Assembly: GCA_017304945.1 (NCBI GenBank)
Contig: JAFKLG010000057.1
Coordinates: forward strand, 1 to 64,000
From: Rhodospirillales bacterium
GTDB lineage: Bacteria; Pseudomonadota; Alphaproteobacteria; Acetobacterales; Acetobacteraceae
Length of the DNA stretch: 64,000 bases
Direction: 5' to 3'
Under the pieces are notes generated by a model, which made no database searches, was not told the origin of the DNA, and saw nothing but the letters and a program-made list of their open reading frames with translations. A program made the position numbers and the translations under genes. Shown piece by piece: positions 25,038 through 33,809 of the stretch. Numbering within the stretch: the stretch's first letter is position 1; each line of letters opens with the position of its first letter.

Positions 25038-25801
25038 TCCTGAACGCCCTGCAGGCGGGAGAGGGCCCGCCCGTCGTGCTGCTGCACGGCCTGTTCGGCC
25101 AGGCCCGCAACTTCGGCACCATCCAGCGCGCCCTGGCGCCGCGCTTCCGCGTGATCGCGCTCGACATGCGCAACCACGGGGCGAGCCCGCACGCGGCCGA
25201 CATGACCTATCCGACCCAGGCCGCCGACGTGCTGGAGACCCTCGCATCCCTCGGCATCCCACGCGCCGCGGTGATCGGCCACTCGATGGGGGGCAAGGCG
25301 GCCATGGCTGCCGCCCTGACCAAGCCCGACGCCATCGGCCGGCTGCTCGTCTCCGACATCGCGCCCGTCCCCTACCAGCACGGCAACACCGCGATCGCCG
25401 CCGCGCTGCAGGCGGTGCCGCTCACCCCAGGCCTGACCCGCGCCCAGGCCGAAGCGGCCCTCGCGCCGCTGATCCCGGACCCGACCCTGCGGCCCTTCCT
25501 GCTGCAGAACCTGAGTTTCGGGCCGACCCCCGCCTGGCGAATCGGGCTGGACGAGATCGCCGCCGCGGTGCGCGATCTCGAAGGCTGGACCCCGATCGAG
25601 GGCCGCTATGACGGCCCGACCCTGTTCGTCGCCGGCGACCGCTCCGACTACATCTCCGCGGACGCGCGGCCGCTGATCCGCGGCCTGTTTCCGGCCGCGC
25701 GCTTCGTCACCGTCAAGCACGCCGGTCATTGGGTGCATGCCGACAACCCTGCCGGGTTCCTCGGCGTGGTCGAAGCCTTCCTGGCCTCCTGGCAGGGCTG
25801 A
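25034..25801 (+). CDS. alpha/beta hydrolase, YbfF-like esterase
   Basis: A 255-residue cytosolic alpha/beta hydrolase. Visible elements are the oxyanion segment 'VVLLHGLFGQARNF', the nucleophile elbow 'GHSMGG' with Ser84, 'LFVAGDRSDYI' supplying the acid, and the terminal histidine in 'KHAGHWVHAD'. The 'HGLFGQARNFGTIQRAL' and 'RNHGASPH' segments resemble the YbfF acyl-CoA/thioesterase-like subgroup. The start overlaps the stop of the transporter gene, so they are translationally coupled. The natural substrate cannot be read from the sequence. Confidence 0.83.
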   Translation: MILNALQAGEGPPVVLLHGLFGQARNFGTIQRALAPRFRVIALDMRNHGASPHAADMTYPTQAADVLETLASLGIPRAAVIGHSMGGKAAMAAALTKPDAIGRLLVSDIAPVPYQHGNTAIAAALQAVPLTPGLTRAQAEAALAPLIPDPTLRPFLLQNLSFGPTPAWRIGLDEIAAAVRDLEGWTPIEGRYDGPTLFVAGDRSDYISADARPLIRGLFPAARFVTVKHAGHWVHADNPAGFLGVVEAFLASWQG

Positions 25802-25851
25802 CCCCGGCCACGCACCCGGCATTGGCGCAAGCGCCTGCAAACGTCTACGTA

Positions 25852-28701
25852 ATGTCGGTGACGCGTGTTCTCGAGTTGCCTGATGCCCCTGCCGTCGTTG
25901 CAGGGCATGGTCGCGCCGCCATCCTCACCCCGGATGGCGAAGTGCTGCTCCTGTCCGCCGACCAGGCCGCCGCGCGCCTGCGCACGCTCCCCCCACCACT
26001 GCTCGTCCATGCGCCCGCGACCTTCCGCCGTCTGGGCATGCGGCAGGAGCCGGCCTTCGACCTGCTGGAGCTGTTCGCCTTCGCCTGCCCCGCCCGCAGC
26101 GCCGCCCCCACGCCGCGCGGCCTGGCCCTCGCGCTCGACCTCGATCCGCCGGGGCGCGGCCTGGAAGCCGAAGCGCTGCTGCTCCCCGATCTCGCGGCGA
26201 CCCTGCTGAACCGGCTCGCCGCCGGGCGCGAGACGCCGTTCAACCGGGACGCCGCCAGCCTCGCCGCCCGCATGGGCAAGGCCGGCTGGGGCTGGGCCCC
26301 GTTCGTCACCGCCGCGCTGGGCCGCCCCGACGCGCAACCCTCCAACGAGCCGCTGCGCATCTGGAAGCGCCTGCCGGAATGGGAGGACGCGGCCCCGCTG
26401 CCGCCGCCATCCGCCCATCCCGTCACCGAGGCCGAAGCCCGCGCCCGCCTCTCCGACATGCTGGGCCCCGAGGCCGAACAGCGGCCCGGCCAGGGCGACT
26501 ATGCCGGCGCCGCGACCGCCGCTTTCGCGCCGCGTGAAACCCGCGGCGACCCGCATTGCGTGCTGGCCGAGGCCGGCACGGGGACCGGCAAGACCCTGGG
26601 CTACCTCGCGCCCGCCAGCGTCTGGGCCGAGAAGAACAAGGGCGCGGTCTGGGTCAGCACCTTCACCCGCCACCTGCAGCGCCAGATCGACGGCGAGATC
26701 GGCCGGCTGATCCCCGATCCGCACCAGCGCCGATCCCGCGTCGTGGTCCGCAAGGGGCGCGAGAACTACCTTTGCCTGCTGAACCTGGAAGACGCCGTCA
26801 ACACGGCGAGCGGCGGCTTCGCCCAGCCCCAGGTCATTCCACTCGGCCTGATCGCGCGCTGGGCGCTGGCGAGCGACGATGGCGACATCCAGGGCGGCGA
26901 TCTCCCCGGCTGGCTCTCCGAACTGTACGGCGCCGCGCTGATCGCGAGCCTGGCCGACCGGCGCGGGGAGTGCATCCACGCCGCCTGCCCACATTGGAAG
27001 CGCTGTTTCGTCGAACACACGATCCGCCGCGCGCGCACGGCCGAACTGGTGGTCGCCAACCACGCGCTGGTCATGACCCAGGCGGCCTGGGGCGGGCTGG
27101 ACGACAATGCGGTGCCCACCCGCTACGTCTTCGACGAAGGCCACCACGTGTTCGACGCGGCCGATGCCGCCTTCTCCGCCGTGCTGTCCGGCGCCGAGAC
27201 CGCCGAACTGCGCCGCTGGCTGCTGGGCGCCGAAGGCGGCCGCTCCCGCGCCAGGGGGCTCAAACGCCGGCTGGACGAGCTGGTCGCCGACCGTCCCACG
27301 CTGGAAGCCCCGCTCGAGGCAGCGCTACAGGCCACCCGCGCCTTGCCGGCGCTCGGCTGGTCCGCCCGCCTGTCGGAAGACGGGCCGGAACTGGCCGGGC
27401 TCGACGCCGGCCGGCCGAACCCGACGGAGGCGTTCCTCCGCTTGGTCCGCCGCCAGGTGCTCGCCCGCACCGGGGGCGCCGATGGGGAGCCCGGACGCCC
27501 CGCGGCCTGGGGCGCGCTGGAATGCGACGTCTACCCGGTCGCCGAACCGCTGGCGGACGCGGCCGACCGCCTCGGCCGCGCGCTGTCGCGCATCGCCGAA
27601 CCGCTGACCACGCTGCGGGAACGCCTGCTGGCGCGGCTCGAGGACGAGGCGGAGGACCTGGACGCCGCCACCCGCGCCCGCATCGAGGCGATCGGCCGCT
27701 CCCTCAGCCGCCGCGCCCTCAACCCGCTTGGCGCCTGGCAGGCGATGCTGCGGGCCCTGGCCGAACCATCGCCCGATCCCGGCCAGCGTCCCGGCACCGT
27801 GCTGTTCTTCAAGCTGGATCGCCGCGACGGCGGGCGCGATGTCGATGTCGGCGTGCATCGGCATTGGCTCGACCCCACCATTCCCTTCGCCACCACGCTC
27901 GCCGCCCCCGCGCAGGGCCTGCTGGTCACCTCCGCCACGCTGCGCGATTCCGGCGACGGCGACCCCGAACTCGCCTGGGCCGCCGCCGAGGCGCGGGTGG
28001 GTGCGCCGCATCTGCCATCCCCGGCCATCCGCGCGGCGGTGGCGTCCCCCTTCGACTACGCCAGCCAGACCCGCTGCTTCGTGGTGACCGACGTGGCCGG
28101 CGGCGATATCGGCCAGCTCGCCGCCGCCTACCGCGCCCTGTTCATGGCAGCCGGCGGCGGTGGCCTCGGCCTGTTCACCGCGATCCGCCGCCTCCAGGCC
28201 GTGCACCAGCGCATCGCGCCCGAGCTGGAAGCCGCCGGCATCCCGCTCTACGCCCAGCACGTGGACGCCATGGGGAATGCGACCCTGGTCGACATCTTCC
28301 GCACCGAGGAGGACGCCTGTCTCCTCGGCACCGACGCCATGCGCGACGGGGTGGACGTGCCCGGCCGCGCCCTGCGTCTGGTGGTGTTCGAGAAGGTGCC
28401 CTGGCCGCGCCCCGACATCCTGCACCGGGAGCGGCGCGTCCATCTCTCCGGCGGCGATCCCAAGGGCTATGACGACCGGATCGTGCGCCTGCGCCTGCGT
28501 CAGGCCTTCGGCCGCCTGATCCGCCGCGCGACCGACCGGGGGGTGTTCGTGCTGCTGGATCGGCAGGCGCCCAGCCGGGTGCTGTCGGCGTTCCCGGCGG
28601 GCGTGCTGGTGCGGCGCGTCGGCCTCGCGCAGGCCGTCGAGCAGACCCGCGCCTTCCTCGACGAGTCGCAACCTGTTTCAGTCGGCGGCGCGCTCCGGTA
28701 G
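25852..28701 (+). CDS. ATP-dependent DNA helicase, DinG/XPD type with Fe-S cluster
   Basis: A 949-residue superfamily 2 helicase. Walker A is 'AGTGTGKT' at residues 241-248 and the DEAH-like box is 'DEGH' at 428-431. Between them lie four cysteines (308, 374, 379, 385) spaced like the 4Fe-4S cluster of DinG/XPD. C-terminal motifs are 'LGTDAMRDGVDVPG' and 'RLRQAFGRLIRRATDRGVFV'. Such enzymes unwind R-loops and damaged DNA with 5'-3' polarity. Compared with E. coli DinG, about 190 extra residues precede Walker A. They start 'MSVTRVLELPDAPAVVAGHG' and show no obvious exonuclease triad. The ribosome site is weak. Confidence 0.88.
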   Translation: MSVTRVLELPDAPAVVAGHGRAAILTPDGEVLLLSADQAAARLRTLPPPLLVHAPATFRRLGMRQEPAFDLLELFAFACPARSAAPTPRGLALALDLDPPGRGLEAEALLLPDLAATLLNRLAAGRETPFNRDAASLAARMGKAGWGWAPFVTAALGRPDAQPSNEPLRIWKRLPEWEDAAPLPPPSAHPVTEAEARARLSDMLGPEAEQRPGQGDYAGAATAAFAPRETRGDPHCVLAEAGTGTGKTLGYLAPASVWAEKNKGAVWVSTFTRHLQRQIDGEIGRLIPDPHQRRSRVVVRKGRENYLCLLNLEDAVNTASGGFAQPQVIPLGLIARWALASDDGDIQGGDLPGWLSELYGAALIASLADRRGECIHAACPHWKRCFVEHTIRRARTAELVVANHALVMTQAAWGGLDDNAVPTRYVFDEGHHVFDAADAAFSAVLSGAETAELRRWLLGAEGGRSRARGLKRRLDELVADRPTLEAPLEAALQATRALPALGWSARLSEDGPELAGLDAGRPNPTEAFLRLVRRQVLARTGGADGEPGRPAAWGALECDVYPVAEPLADAADRLGRALSRIAEPLTTLRERLLARLEDEAEDLDAATRARIEAIGRSLSRRALNPLGAWQAMLRALAEPSPDPGQRPGTVLFFKLDRRDGGRDVDVGVHRHWLDPTIPFATTLAAPAQGLLVTSATLRDSGDGDPELAWAAAEARVGAPHLPSPAIRAAVASPFDYASQTRCFVVTDVAGGDIGQLAAAYRALFMAAGGGGLGLFTAIRRLQAVHQRIAPELEAAGIPLYAQHVDAMGNATLVDIFRTEEDACLLGTDAMRDGVDVPGRALRLVVFEKVPWPRPDILHRERRVHLSGGDPKGYDDRIVRLRLRQAFGRLIRRATDRGVFVLLDRQAPSRVLSAFPAGVLVRRVGLAQAVEQTRAFLDESQPVSVGGALR

Positions 28702-28730
28702 GGTCGGCGCGACAGCAGCGGAGTCGATGC

Positions 28731-29162
28731 ATGCGGTTACGTGACAAGCTGGATGCGCCCGAGGCCCTGGTCCTGACGATGGTGCTGGTCGCCGCCGCCG
28801 ATGGCGGCATCACCGACCGCGAGATCGGCGTCATGTCCGGTCAGGTCCAGACGCTCCCGGCCTTCCACCACTTCCGCTCCGAGCAGTTCGAGCAGGTGAC
28901 GGACGCGGCGGTGAACCTGCTGCGGGAAGAGGATGGGCTCAACCATGCCGCTCGCCTCATCCGCGACGCATTGACCGGCCGGCTGCGGGAAACCGCCTAC
29001 GCGCTGGCCTGCGAGGTGGTCGCCGCGCACGGCAAGGCCGGCCAGGAGACCATCGCCATGCTCGACTTCGTGCAGAGCGAGCTGCATCTGGACGCGCTGA
29101 TTGCCGCCGCGATCGGGCGGGGCGTGCGGGCACGCTACCAGCGCGTCGACAGCGTCCACTGA
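28731..29162 (+). CDS. TerB-like protein
   Basis: A 143-residue helical protein of the TerB family, named from tellurite resistance but widespread and functionally unclear. Family signs are the acidic metal-binding-type stretch 'LVAAADGGITDREIGVM' near the N-terminus, repeated later as 'ALACEVVAAHGKAGQETIAM', and a helical repeat around both. No other ter genes are present, so tellurite resistance should not be assumed. It sits 29 bp after the helicase and 24 bp before the kinase in the same direction. Confidence 0.78.
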   Translation: MRLRDKLDAPEALVLTMVLVAAADGGITDREIGVMSGQVQTLPAFHHFRSEQFEQVTDAAVNLLREEDGLNHAARLIRDALTGRLRETAYALACEVVAAHGKAGQETIAMLDFVQSELHLDALIAAAIGRGVRARYQRVDSVH

Positions 29163-29186
29163 CGCCGTCCGGTTCGGAGGCAGCGC

Positions 29187-30557
29187 ATGCGTGCGGTCGG
29201 CGCTGCTCTCGCCCTGGCCTTCGTGCCCGTCGCCTGCTTTGCCGTGCTCGGCATCGGCGGCTGGCTCGCGCCAGGGCCCGCGCTGGTCGCCGCCGTCGCC
29301 ACGCTGATCGCGCTGCTGGCCTTCACGGTGCTGTGGGTGCGCGATGCCGAGGTGTTGACCGATGCCCTGCGGCGCGTCGCGACGGACGATCCCGGCCTGG
29401 CCGTGCGGGAGAAGGCGGGGCTGGCCGTCATGGAGGCGATCGGCAGCGAGGTGGAGCGGCTGATGCGCCGCGTCGCCGCCCGCACCGCGCTGGTGGAACA
29501 GTTGCGCCGCGCCGATGAGGCGATCCTGGAGCGGCTGCCCGACCCGCTGATCGTGCTGGGTCCGGACCGTGCCGTCCGCCGCGCCAACTCCGCCGCGCGG
29601 GTCGCGTTCGGCGCCGACATTTCCGCCGTGCTGCGCCACCCCGGCCTGCGCGGCGCGATCGAGGGTGCGTTCGAGGCGGGCACGCCGCAAAGCGCGGAGA
29701 TCACCGTTCGCGTACCGAATGCACGCGAATTGCACGCGACGGTCGTGCCGATGGATCCGCCGCTGGCGGATGGCGGGCGCGCGATCGTGGTGCTGTCCGA
29801 CCGGACGCGGGAACGCGCGGTGGAGCGGATGCGCGCCGACTTCGTCGCCAACGCCAGCCACGAGCTGCGCACGCCGCTCGCCTCGCTGATCGGCTTCATC
29901 GACACGCTGCGCGGTCCGGCTGCGGACGATCCGCCGGCGCAGCAGCGCTTCCTCGGGATCATGGCCGAGCAGGCGGCGCGGATGAACCGGCTGATCGACG
30001 ACCTGCTGAGCCTGTCGCGCGTCGAGCTGACCGAACACCAGGCGCCGTCGGAGGTCGTCGACCTGCGGGCGATGCTGCCGCGCCTCGCGGCCGGGTTCGA
30101 GCCGCGGCTGCGGGAGCGGTCACAGACGCTGGACCTGCAGGTGCCGGACGACCTACCGCCGGTGACGGCGGATGCCGACCAGATCGCGCAGGTGCTGCAG
30201 AACCTGCTCGACAACGCCCTGAAATACGGGCGCGACGGAGGTGTGCTCCGCGTCGCCGCGACCGCCGCGTCCGGGCTGGGGCGCTGGCCGGCGCGGGCCG
30301 GCGTGGTGATCTCTGTGTCCGACCAGGGCGCGGGCATCCCGCGTGAGCACCTGCCGCGCCTCACCGAACGCTTCTATCGCGTCGACAAGGGCCGGTCCCG
30401 CGCGGTGGGCGGCACGGGGCTGGGGCTCGCGATCGTCAAGCACATCGTCAACCGCCACCGTGGCCAGCTCGCGATCGAGAGCGAGCTGGACAAGGGCACC
30501 ACCGTGAGCGTGTGGCTGCCGCAGGCGCCGGAGCCCTCCGCCGGCGCGCCGCGGTGA
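29187..30557 (+). CDS. PhoR-like sensor histidine kinase
   Basis: A 456-residue membrane kinase. Two N-terminal transmembrane helices (about 4-24 and 31-51) have almost no periplasmic loop between them, as in PhoR. A PAS-like domain follows ('ILERLPDPLIVLGPDRAVRRAN'). The H-box is 'NASHELRTPL' with His225, then the N-box 'LLDNALKYG', G1 'DQGAGIP' and G2 'GGTGLGLAIV'. The architecture points to phosphate sensing through PstSCAB-PhoU, but neither phoB nor pst genes are in the window, so its partner regulator is elsewhere. The ATG follows GGAGGC. Confidence 0.85.
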   Translation: MRAVGAALALAFVPVACFAVLGIGGWLAPGPALVAAVATLIALLAFTVLWVRDAEVLTDALRRVATDDPGLAVREKAGLAVMEAIGSEVERLMRRVAARTALVEQLRRADEAILERLPDPLIVLGPDRAVRRANSAARVAFGADISAVLRHPGLRGAIEGAFEAGTPQSAEITVRVPNARELHATVVPMDPPLADGGRAIVVLSDRTRERAVERMRADFVANASHELRTPLASLIGFIDTLRGPAADDPPAQQRFLGIMAEQAARMNRLIDDLLSLSRVELTEHQAPSEVVDLRAMLPRLAAGFEPRLRERSQTLDLQVPDDLPPVTADADQIAQVLQNLLDNALKYGRDGGVLRVAATAASGLGRWPARAGVVISVSDQGAGIPREHLPRLTERFYRVDKGRSRAVGGTGLGLAIVKHIVNRHRGQLAIESELDKGTTVSVWLPQAPEPSAGAPR

Positions 30558-30561
30558 GCGG

Positions 30562-30954
30562 TTAGGCAGACTCGGCGCGCATCTCCGCGAAGACCTGCTT
30601 GGCGGTGAGCAACGCCTCCCGCACCAGCGGCGCGCCGATATAGCCGGCGAGGTGGAGGATCGCCTCCGACAGCTCGTCCTCGGTCCAGCCCTGATTACGG
30701 GCGAACCGCAGATGCAGTTCGAGTTCCGGGGTGCGTCCCTGGGCGGTGTCCGAGATGACGACGATCAGCGCGCGGGTCTTCAGGTCGAGGCCGGGCCGCG
30801 TCCACAGCGTGCCGAACACCGCTTCCTGCGTGTAGGCGGCGAACTTCTCCATCATCGGGTCGTCGTAGACCTGCTTGTCGAGCTTGGCGGCGAACGCCTC
30901 CCCCATCAGCTTGCGCCGCATCGCGCGGCCGGCTTCGCGTCTGTCGTCTGCCAT
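30562..30954 (-). CDS. carboxymuconolactone decarboxylase family protein
   Basis: A 130-residue all-helical protein of the CMD family. The core 'GTLWTRPGLDLKTRALIVVI', 'ELELHLRFARNQGWTEDELSE' and 'HLAGYIGAPLVREAL' matches PcaC-like decarboxylases rather than AhpD, because no CxxC is present. True PcaC decarboxylates gamma-carboxymuconolactone, the step after PcaB, and pcaHGB lie 11 kb away. The nearest neighbours are instead the amidohydrolase/Rieske operon on the same strand, so a related ring-cleavage product is also possible. Confidence 0.8.
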   Translation of the reverse strand: MADDRREAGRAMRRKLMGEAFAAKLDKQVYDDPMMEKFAAYTQEAVFGTLWTRPGLDLKTRALIVVISDTAQGRTPELELHLRFARNQGWTEDELSEAILHLAGYIGAPLVREALLTAKQVFAEMRAESA

Positions 30955-31053
30955 GTGCGTCTCCTCCTGATTGTGCCTGTTCTCGTGTCGCCCTTGCGGG
31001 CGTGTGGCTCCCGCGCCCGTGTCGCCGGGTGCGACCCGCCTTCGCCGCCCTCC

Positions 31054-31129
31054 GTCATGGCCGGGCTCGACCCGGCCATCCCCGCGGCACCCTGCTGGTC
31101 GGGATGGCCGGGTCGAGCCCGGCCATGAC
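31054..31129. repeat. dispersed intergenic repeat: two perfectly inverted 28-bp arms
   Basis: The arm at 31054-31081 (GTCATGGCCGGG...CCATCC) is the exact reverse complement of that at 31102-31129, with a 20-base spacer. Each arm is itself a near-palindrome (GGCCGGG-CTCGA-CCCGGCC), so nested hairpins can form. I recognise this GTCATGGCCGGG-type element as a common intergenic repeat in several alphaproteobacteria. It lies between the CMD-family gene and the Rieske gene, with no ORF that I would accept on either strand. Confidence 0.85.
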
Positions 31130-31182
31130 GAGGGGGAAGGGTGGTGCGGCCGCCGCCGCTGGAGGTGTCGCCGTCGTCGTCG

Positions 31183-31596
31183 CTACAGCTCCACCACCAC
31201 GTAGTCCTGCTCCACCAGCACCTTCACCGTCTCGGCGACGAACGGGCCCTTGGCCAGGGTCTCGCCGGGCACCACCGTCACCGGATAGGAGCGGGCCTTC
31301 ACGCTCTCCGGATGGCACCAGGACTCGCCGGTCTTGATGTCGAACTCCCAGCCATGCCACGGGCAGCGCAGCATCTCGCCCTGCCGCGTCAACCGGTATT
31401 CGCCCGGCCGTTCCGACTCGAAGCGACCGACCACCGCGCCCTTGCACAGCGCGGCGCCCTCGTGTGGGCAGCGGTTGATCAGCGCATAGAACGCGTCGGC
31501 CAGGTTGAACACGCCGATCTCGCGCCCGGCGACGGTCACGATCTTGCTCTGGCCGGGCGGGATCTCGCCCACCGTGGCGACGACGTGGCGGGCCAT
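31183..31596 (-). CDS. Rieske 2Fe-2S ferredoxin-like protein
   Basis: A 137-residue stand-alone Rieske protein. The cluster ligands are Cys43/His45 in 'CPHEGAALC' and Cys78/His81 in 'CPWHGWEF'. The sequence resembles the Rieske domain of ring-hydroxylating oxygenases or their ferredoxins, but no oxygenase alpha subunit is adjacent. A C-terminal extension of about 35 residues ends in a strand, 'VLVEQDYVVVEL'. It is the last gene of a three-gene unit, 4 bp after the amidohydrolase stop, and presumably passes electrons to an enzyme acting on the same pathway. Confidence 0.87.
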   Translation of the reverse strand: MARHVVATVGEIPPGQSKIVTVAGREIGVFNLADAFYALINRCPHEGAALCKGAVVGRFESERPGEYRLTRQGEMLRCPWHGWEFDIKTGESWCHPESVKARSYPVTVVPGETLAKGPFVAETVKVLVEQDYVVVEL

Positions 31597-31600
31597 GCGG

Positions 31601-32713
31601 TCAGGCCAGGTCGTAGAAGGCGAGCGCGTTGTCGCGGAACAGCATCTGCTTCTCCCGCTCGGGGACGCGCACCTTGAACGCGTAGCGCGGGTCGTCCTGG
31701 TCCCAGTGCGGATAATCGGTCGAGAACATGATGCGGTCCCAGCCGATCCATTCGCAGGTCGCCAGGATATCCTCGGGGCGCTCCGGCTCCTCGATCGGCT
31801 GGGTCGTCACCCAGATGTTCCGCCGCACGTATTCCGACGGCAGCATCTTCAAATGCGGCACCTCGTCCGGCATGCGCCGCACGTGCTTGTCGAGCCGCCA
31901 GCACAGCGAGGGGATCCAGGCGAACCCGCCCTCCACCAGCGCCACGCGCAGGTTCGGGATGTGCTCGAACACGCCCTCGAGCACCAGCGACGTCACCAGC
32001 GCCTCCTTGCTCTGCGGGTAGGACGGGTGTTCCTCATGGTAGAAGGAGGGCCAGCCGCCACCGGTCGAGGGATGCCCCGAGGTGCCGCCGAGATGCAGCG
32101 CGATCGGGTAACCGTTCGCCGCGCAGGCTTCCAGGATCTTCCAGTAACGCCGGCGGCCCAGCGGCTCCAGCCCGCGCGGCGGGATCATCACATGGGTGAA
32201 GCGCCGGTCGCCGGCGCGATGCTCGATCTCCGCGATCGCCGCCTCGGTGTGCTCGAGCGGGATCTGGATCGCGGCCTTCAGCCGTGGTTCGGGATCGCAC
32301 CAGGTATGTGCTTCCCAGTCGTTCGCCGCACGGCACAGCGCGGCGCCGAACTCGGGGTTGCGCTCATCGGAGCCGCGGCCCAGCAACGGCATCATCATGC
32401 CGTAGGCGACGCCGAACGCGTCCAGCAACTGCTCGCGCATCAACGCGAGGTCCGATCCCGGATGGCTGCCGTCCTTCGGCCAGGCATCCATGCGCATCCC
32501 GGTGCCCGGCGACATCCGCGGATAGTTGGGCGCGCCGATGAACGGGGAGCGACCGCGCGATCCGACCGAGCGGCGCAGGGCACGCCAGCGTTCCGGCAGG
32601 AAGGCGTCGAGTTCGGCGCCCGACTTCATGTACGGGTGCACGTCGCAATCCACGAAGCCGAGACTGCTCTGCGCGGAGGTGTCGGGCCGGCGTTCGATGA
32701 CGGGTACGTTCAT
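31601..32713 (-). CDS. amidohydrolase-2 (ACMSD-like) family protein, copy B
   Basis: A 370-residue TIM-barrel metal hydrolase or decarboxylase of the amidohydrolase 2 family. Metal-site elements are 'DCDVHP' (Asp24, His26), 'YPIALHLGG' and 'FSTDYPHWD'. Members decarboxylate or hydrolyse aromatic acids (ACMSD, gamma-resorcylate decarboxylase, vanillate-type enzymes). It starts 16 bp after the related copy A with a GAGGAG site and is followed at once by the Rieske gene. The two copies share the 'DCDVHP' and 'DYPHW' blocks but differ widely elsewhere, so they probably act on successive or related substrates. Confidence 0.83.
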   Translation of the reverse strand: MNVPVIERRPDTSAQSSLGFVDCDVHPYMKSGAELDAFLPERWRALRRSVGSRGRSPFIGAPNYPRMSPGTGMRMDAWPKDGSHPGSDLALMREQLLDAFGVAYGMMMPLLGRGSDERNPEFGAALCRAANDWEAHTWCDPEPRLKAAIQIPLEHTEAAIAEIEHRAGDRRFTHVMIPPRGLEPLGRRRYWKILEACAANGYPIALHLGGTSGHPSTGGGWPSFYHEEHPSYPQSKEALVTSLVLEGVFEHIPNLRVALVEGGFAWIPSLCWRLDKHVRRMPDEVPHLKMLPSEYVRRNIWVTTQPIEEPERPEDILATCEWIGWDRIMFSTDYPHWDQDDPRYAFKVRVPEREKQMLFRDNALAFYDLA

Positions 32714-32729
32714 CGCGGGACTCCTCGTG

Positions 32730-33797
32730 TCATCGGTTCAGGCGGGAATAGGTCGCGAGCGCATTGTCCACCTGGATCTTGCGCAGCAGCGACCCGGACA
32801 ATCCATCGGGCACGGCGTCGGTGCCTTCGTAGTGCCAGTGCGGATAATCCGAGGAGAACAGCAGCATCTCCTCGGAGCCGATCTCTTCGATCACGCGCTG
32901 CAACTGGTCCTGCCTTGGCGGCGCGTCGAAGGGCTGGATGGTGAGCCGCACGTGTTCGCGGGCGTAGTCGGCGGGCGATTTCTCGAGCCAGGGCACCTCG
33001 GCGCGCACCCCGCGCCAGGTCTTGTTGGCGCGCCACATCCAGGCCGGCAGCCAGGTCACGCCGGATTCGATCAGCACGACCTTGAGCCGCGGGAACTCCA
33101 CGAACACGCCTTCGGAGATCAGGCTGTTCAGCACGCCCGCGAAGCCGGTGGACCAGGAGACGTAGTCCTCGATGTAGTAGGACGGCCAGCCCAGATTGGT
33201 CGGCGCATGCCGGTACGAGCTGCCGGCATGGATGCCGATCGGCAGATCGAGCTGCTCCGCCACCCGGTACAGCGGCCAATGGAAGCGGCGCCCGAGCGGC
33301 AGCTCCTGCATCTGCCAGACGAGCACCTGGACGAAGCGAGGGTCGGCGGCGCAGCGCTCGACCTCCTTGGCCGCGAGTTCGGGGCTATGCATCGGCACGA
33401 CGATCGAGGCGCGCAGCCGCGGATCGCGATCCAGCCACTCGGCCACGATCCAGTCGTTGATGGCGCGGCAGAACGCCGCCGCCAGGTCTTCGGAGAAGAT
33501 CGTCGGCGTGCCGTGCAGCACGTTGCAGATCGCGAAGCGCGACTGGAAGGCGTCGAGCGCCTGGGCCTGCAGGCTGGCGAGATCGCTGCCGGCCGGCCCG
33601 CTCGCCGGCTTCCAGTCGGGGCGAGCGTTGATCGGCGCGTTGGGCGGGAAGGCGGCGGCGGTGTAGTCGTCCCGCTCGAGCCCGCGCATCGTGACGTGCT
33701 CGCGCCAATACGCATCCAGGTACGGCAGCAGCACGCGCGTGTTCGGCAGCGCCGGATGCACGTCGCAATCGATCGCGCCGGGGGCGGGAGCGCTCAA
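32730..33797 (-). CDS. amidohydrolase-2 (ACMSD-like) family protein, copy A
   Basis: A 355-residue paralogue of copy B. The metal-site segments are 'AIDCDVHPALPN', 'DLPIGIHAGSS' and 'LFSSDYPHWHYEG'. I choose a TTG start at 33797 because a GGAGGT ribosome site lies 6 bases upstream and the family N-terminus begins there. A longer reading from 33872 has no such site. It heads the leftward unit copy A - copy B - Rieske. Divergent from it is a broken AnsP-type permease gene. The likely role is catabolism of an aromatic or amide compound; the substrate is unknown. Confidence 0.8.
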   Translation of the reverse strand: MSAPAPGAIDCDVHPALPNTRVLLPYLDAYWREHVTMRGLERDDYTAAAFPPNAPINARPDWKPASGPAGSDLASLQAQALDAFQSRFAICNVLHGTPTIFSEDLAAAFCRAINDWIVAEWLDRDPRLRASIVVPMHSPELAAKEVERCAADPRFVQVLVWQMQELPLGRRFHWPLYRVAEQLDLPIGIHAGSSYRHAPTNLGWPSYYIEDYVSWSTGFAGVLNSLISEGVFVEFPRLKVVLIESGVTWLPAWMWRANKTWRGVRAEVPWLEKSPADYAREHVRLTIQPFDAPPRQDQLQRVIEEIGSEEMLLFSSDYPHWHYEGTDAVPDGLSGSLLRKIQVDNALATYSRLNR

Positions 33798-33803
33798 GGC
33801 CGT

Positions 33804-33809
33804 ACCTCC
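33804..33809 (-). promoter_or_regulatory. ribosome binding site deciding a TTG start
   Basis: On the minus strand GGAGGT ends 6 bases before the TTG at 33797. It is the strongest Shine-Dalgarno match in this intergenic region and supports the short form of amidohydrolase copy A. Confidence 0.7.

Noticed and set aside
28731..29162. Tellurite resistance determinant
   Set aside because: The TerB fold is present but no terC/terD or related genes are nearby.
31054..31129. CRISPR repeat or IS end
   Set aside because: There are only two inverted arms with no spacer array and no transposase; it fits a dispersed intergenic repeat.
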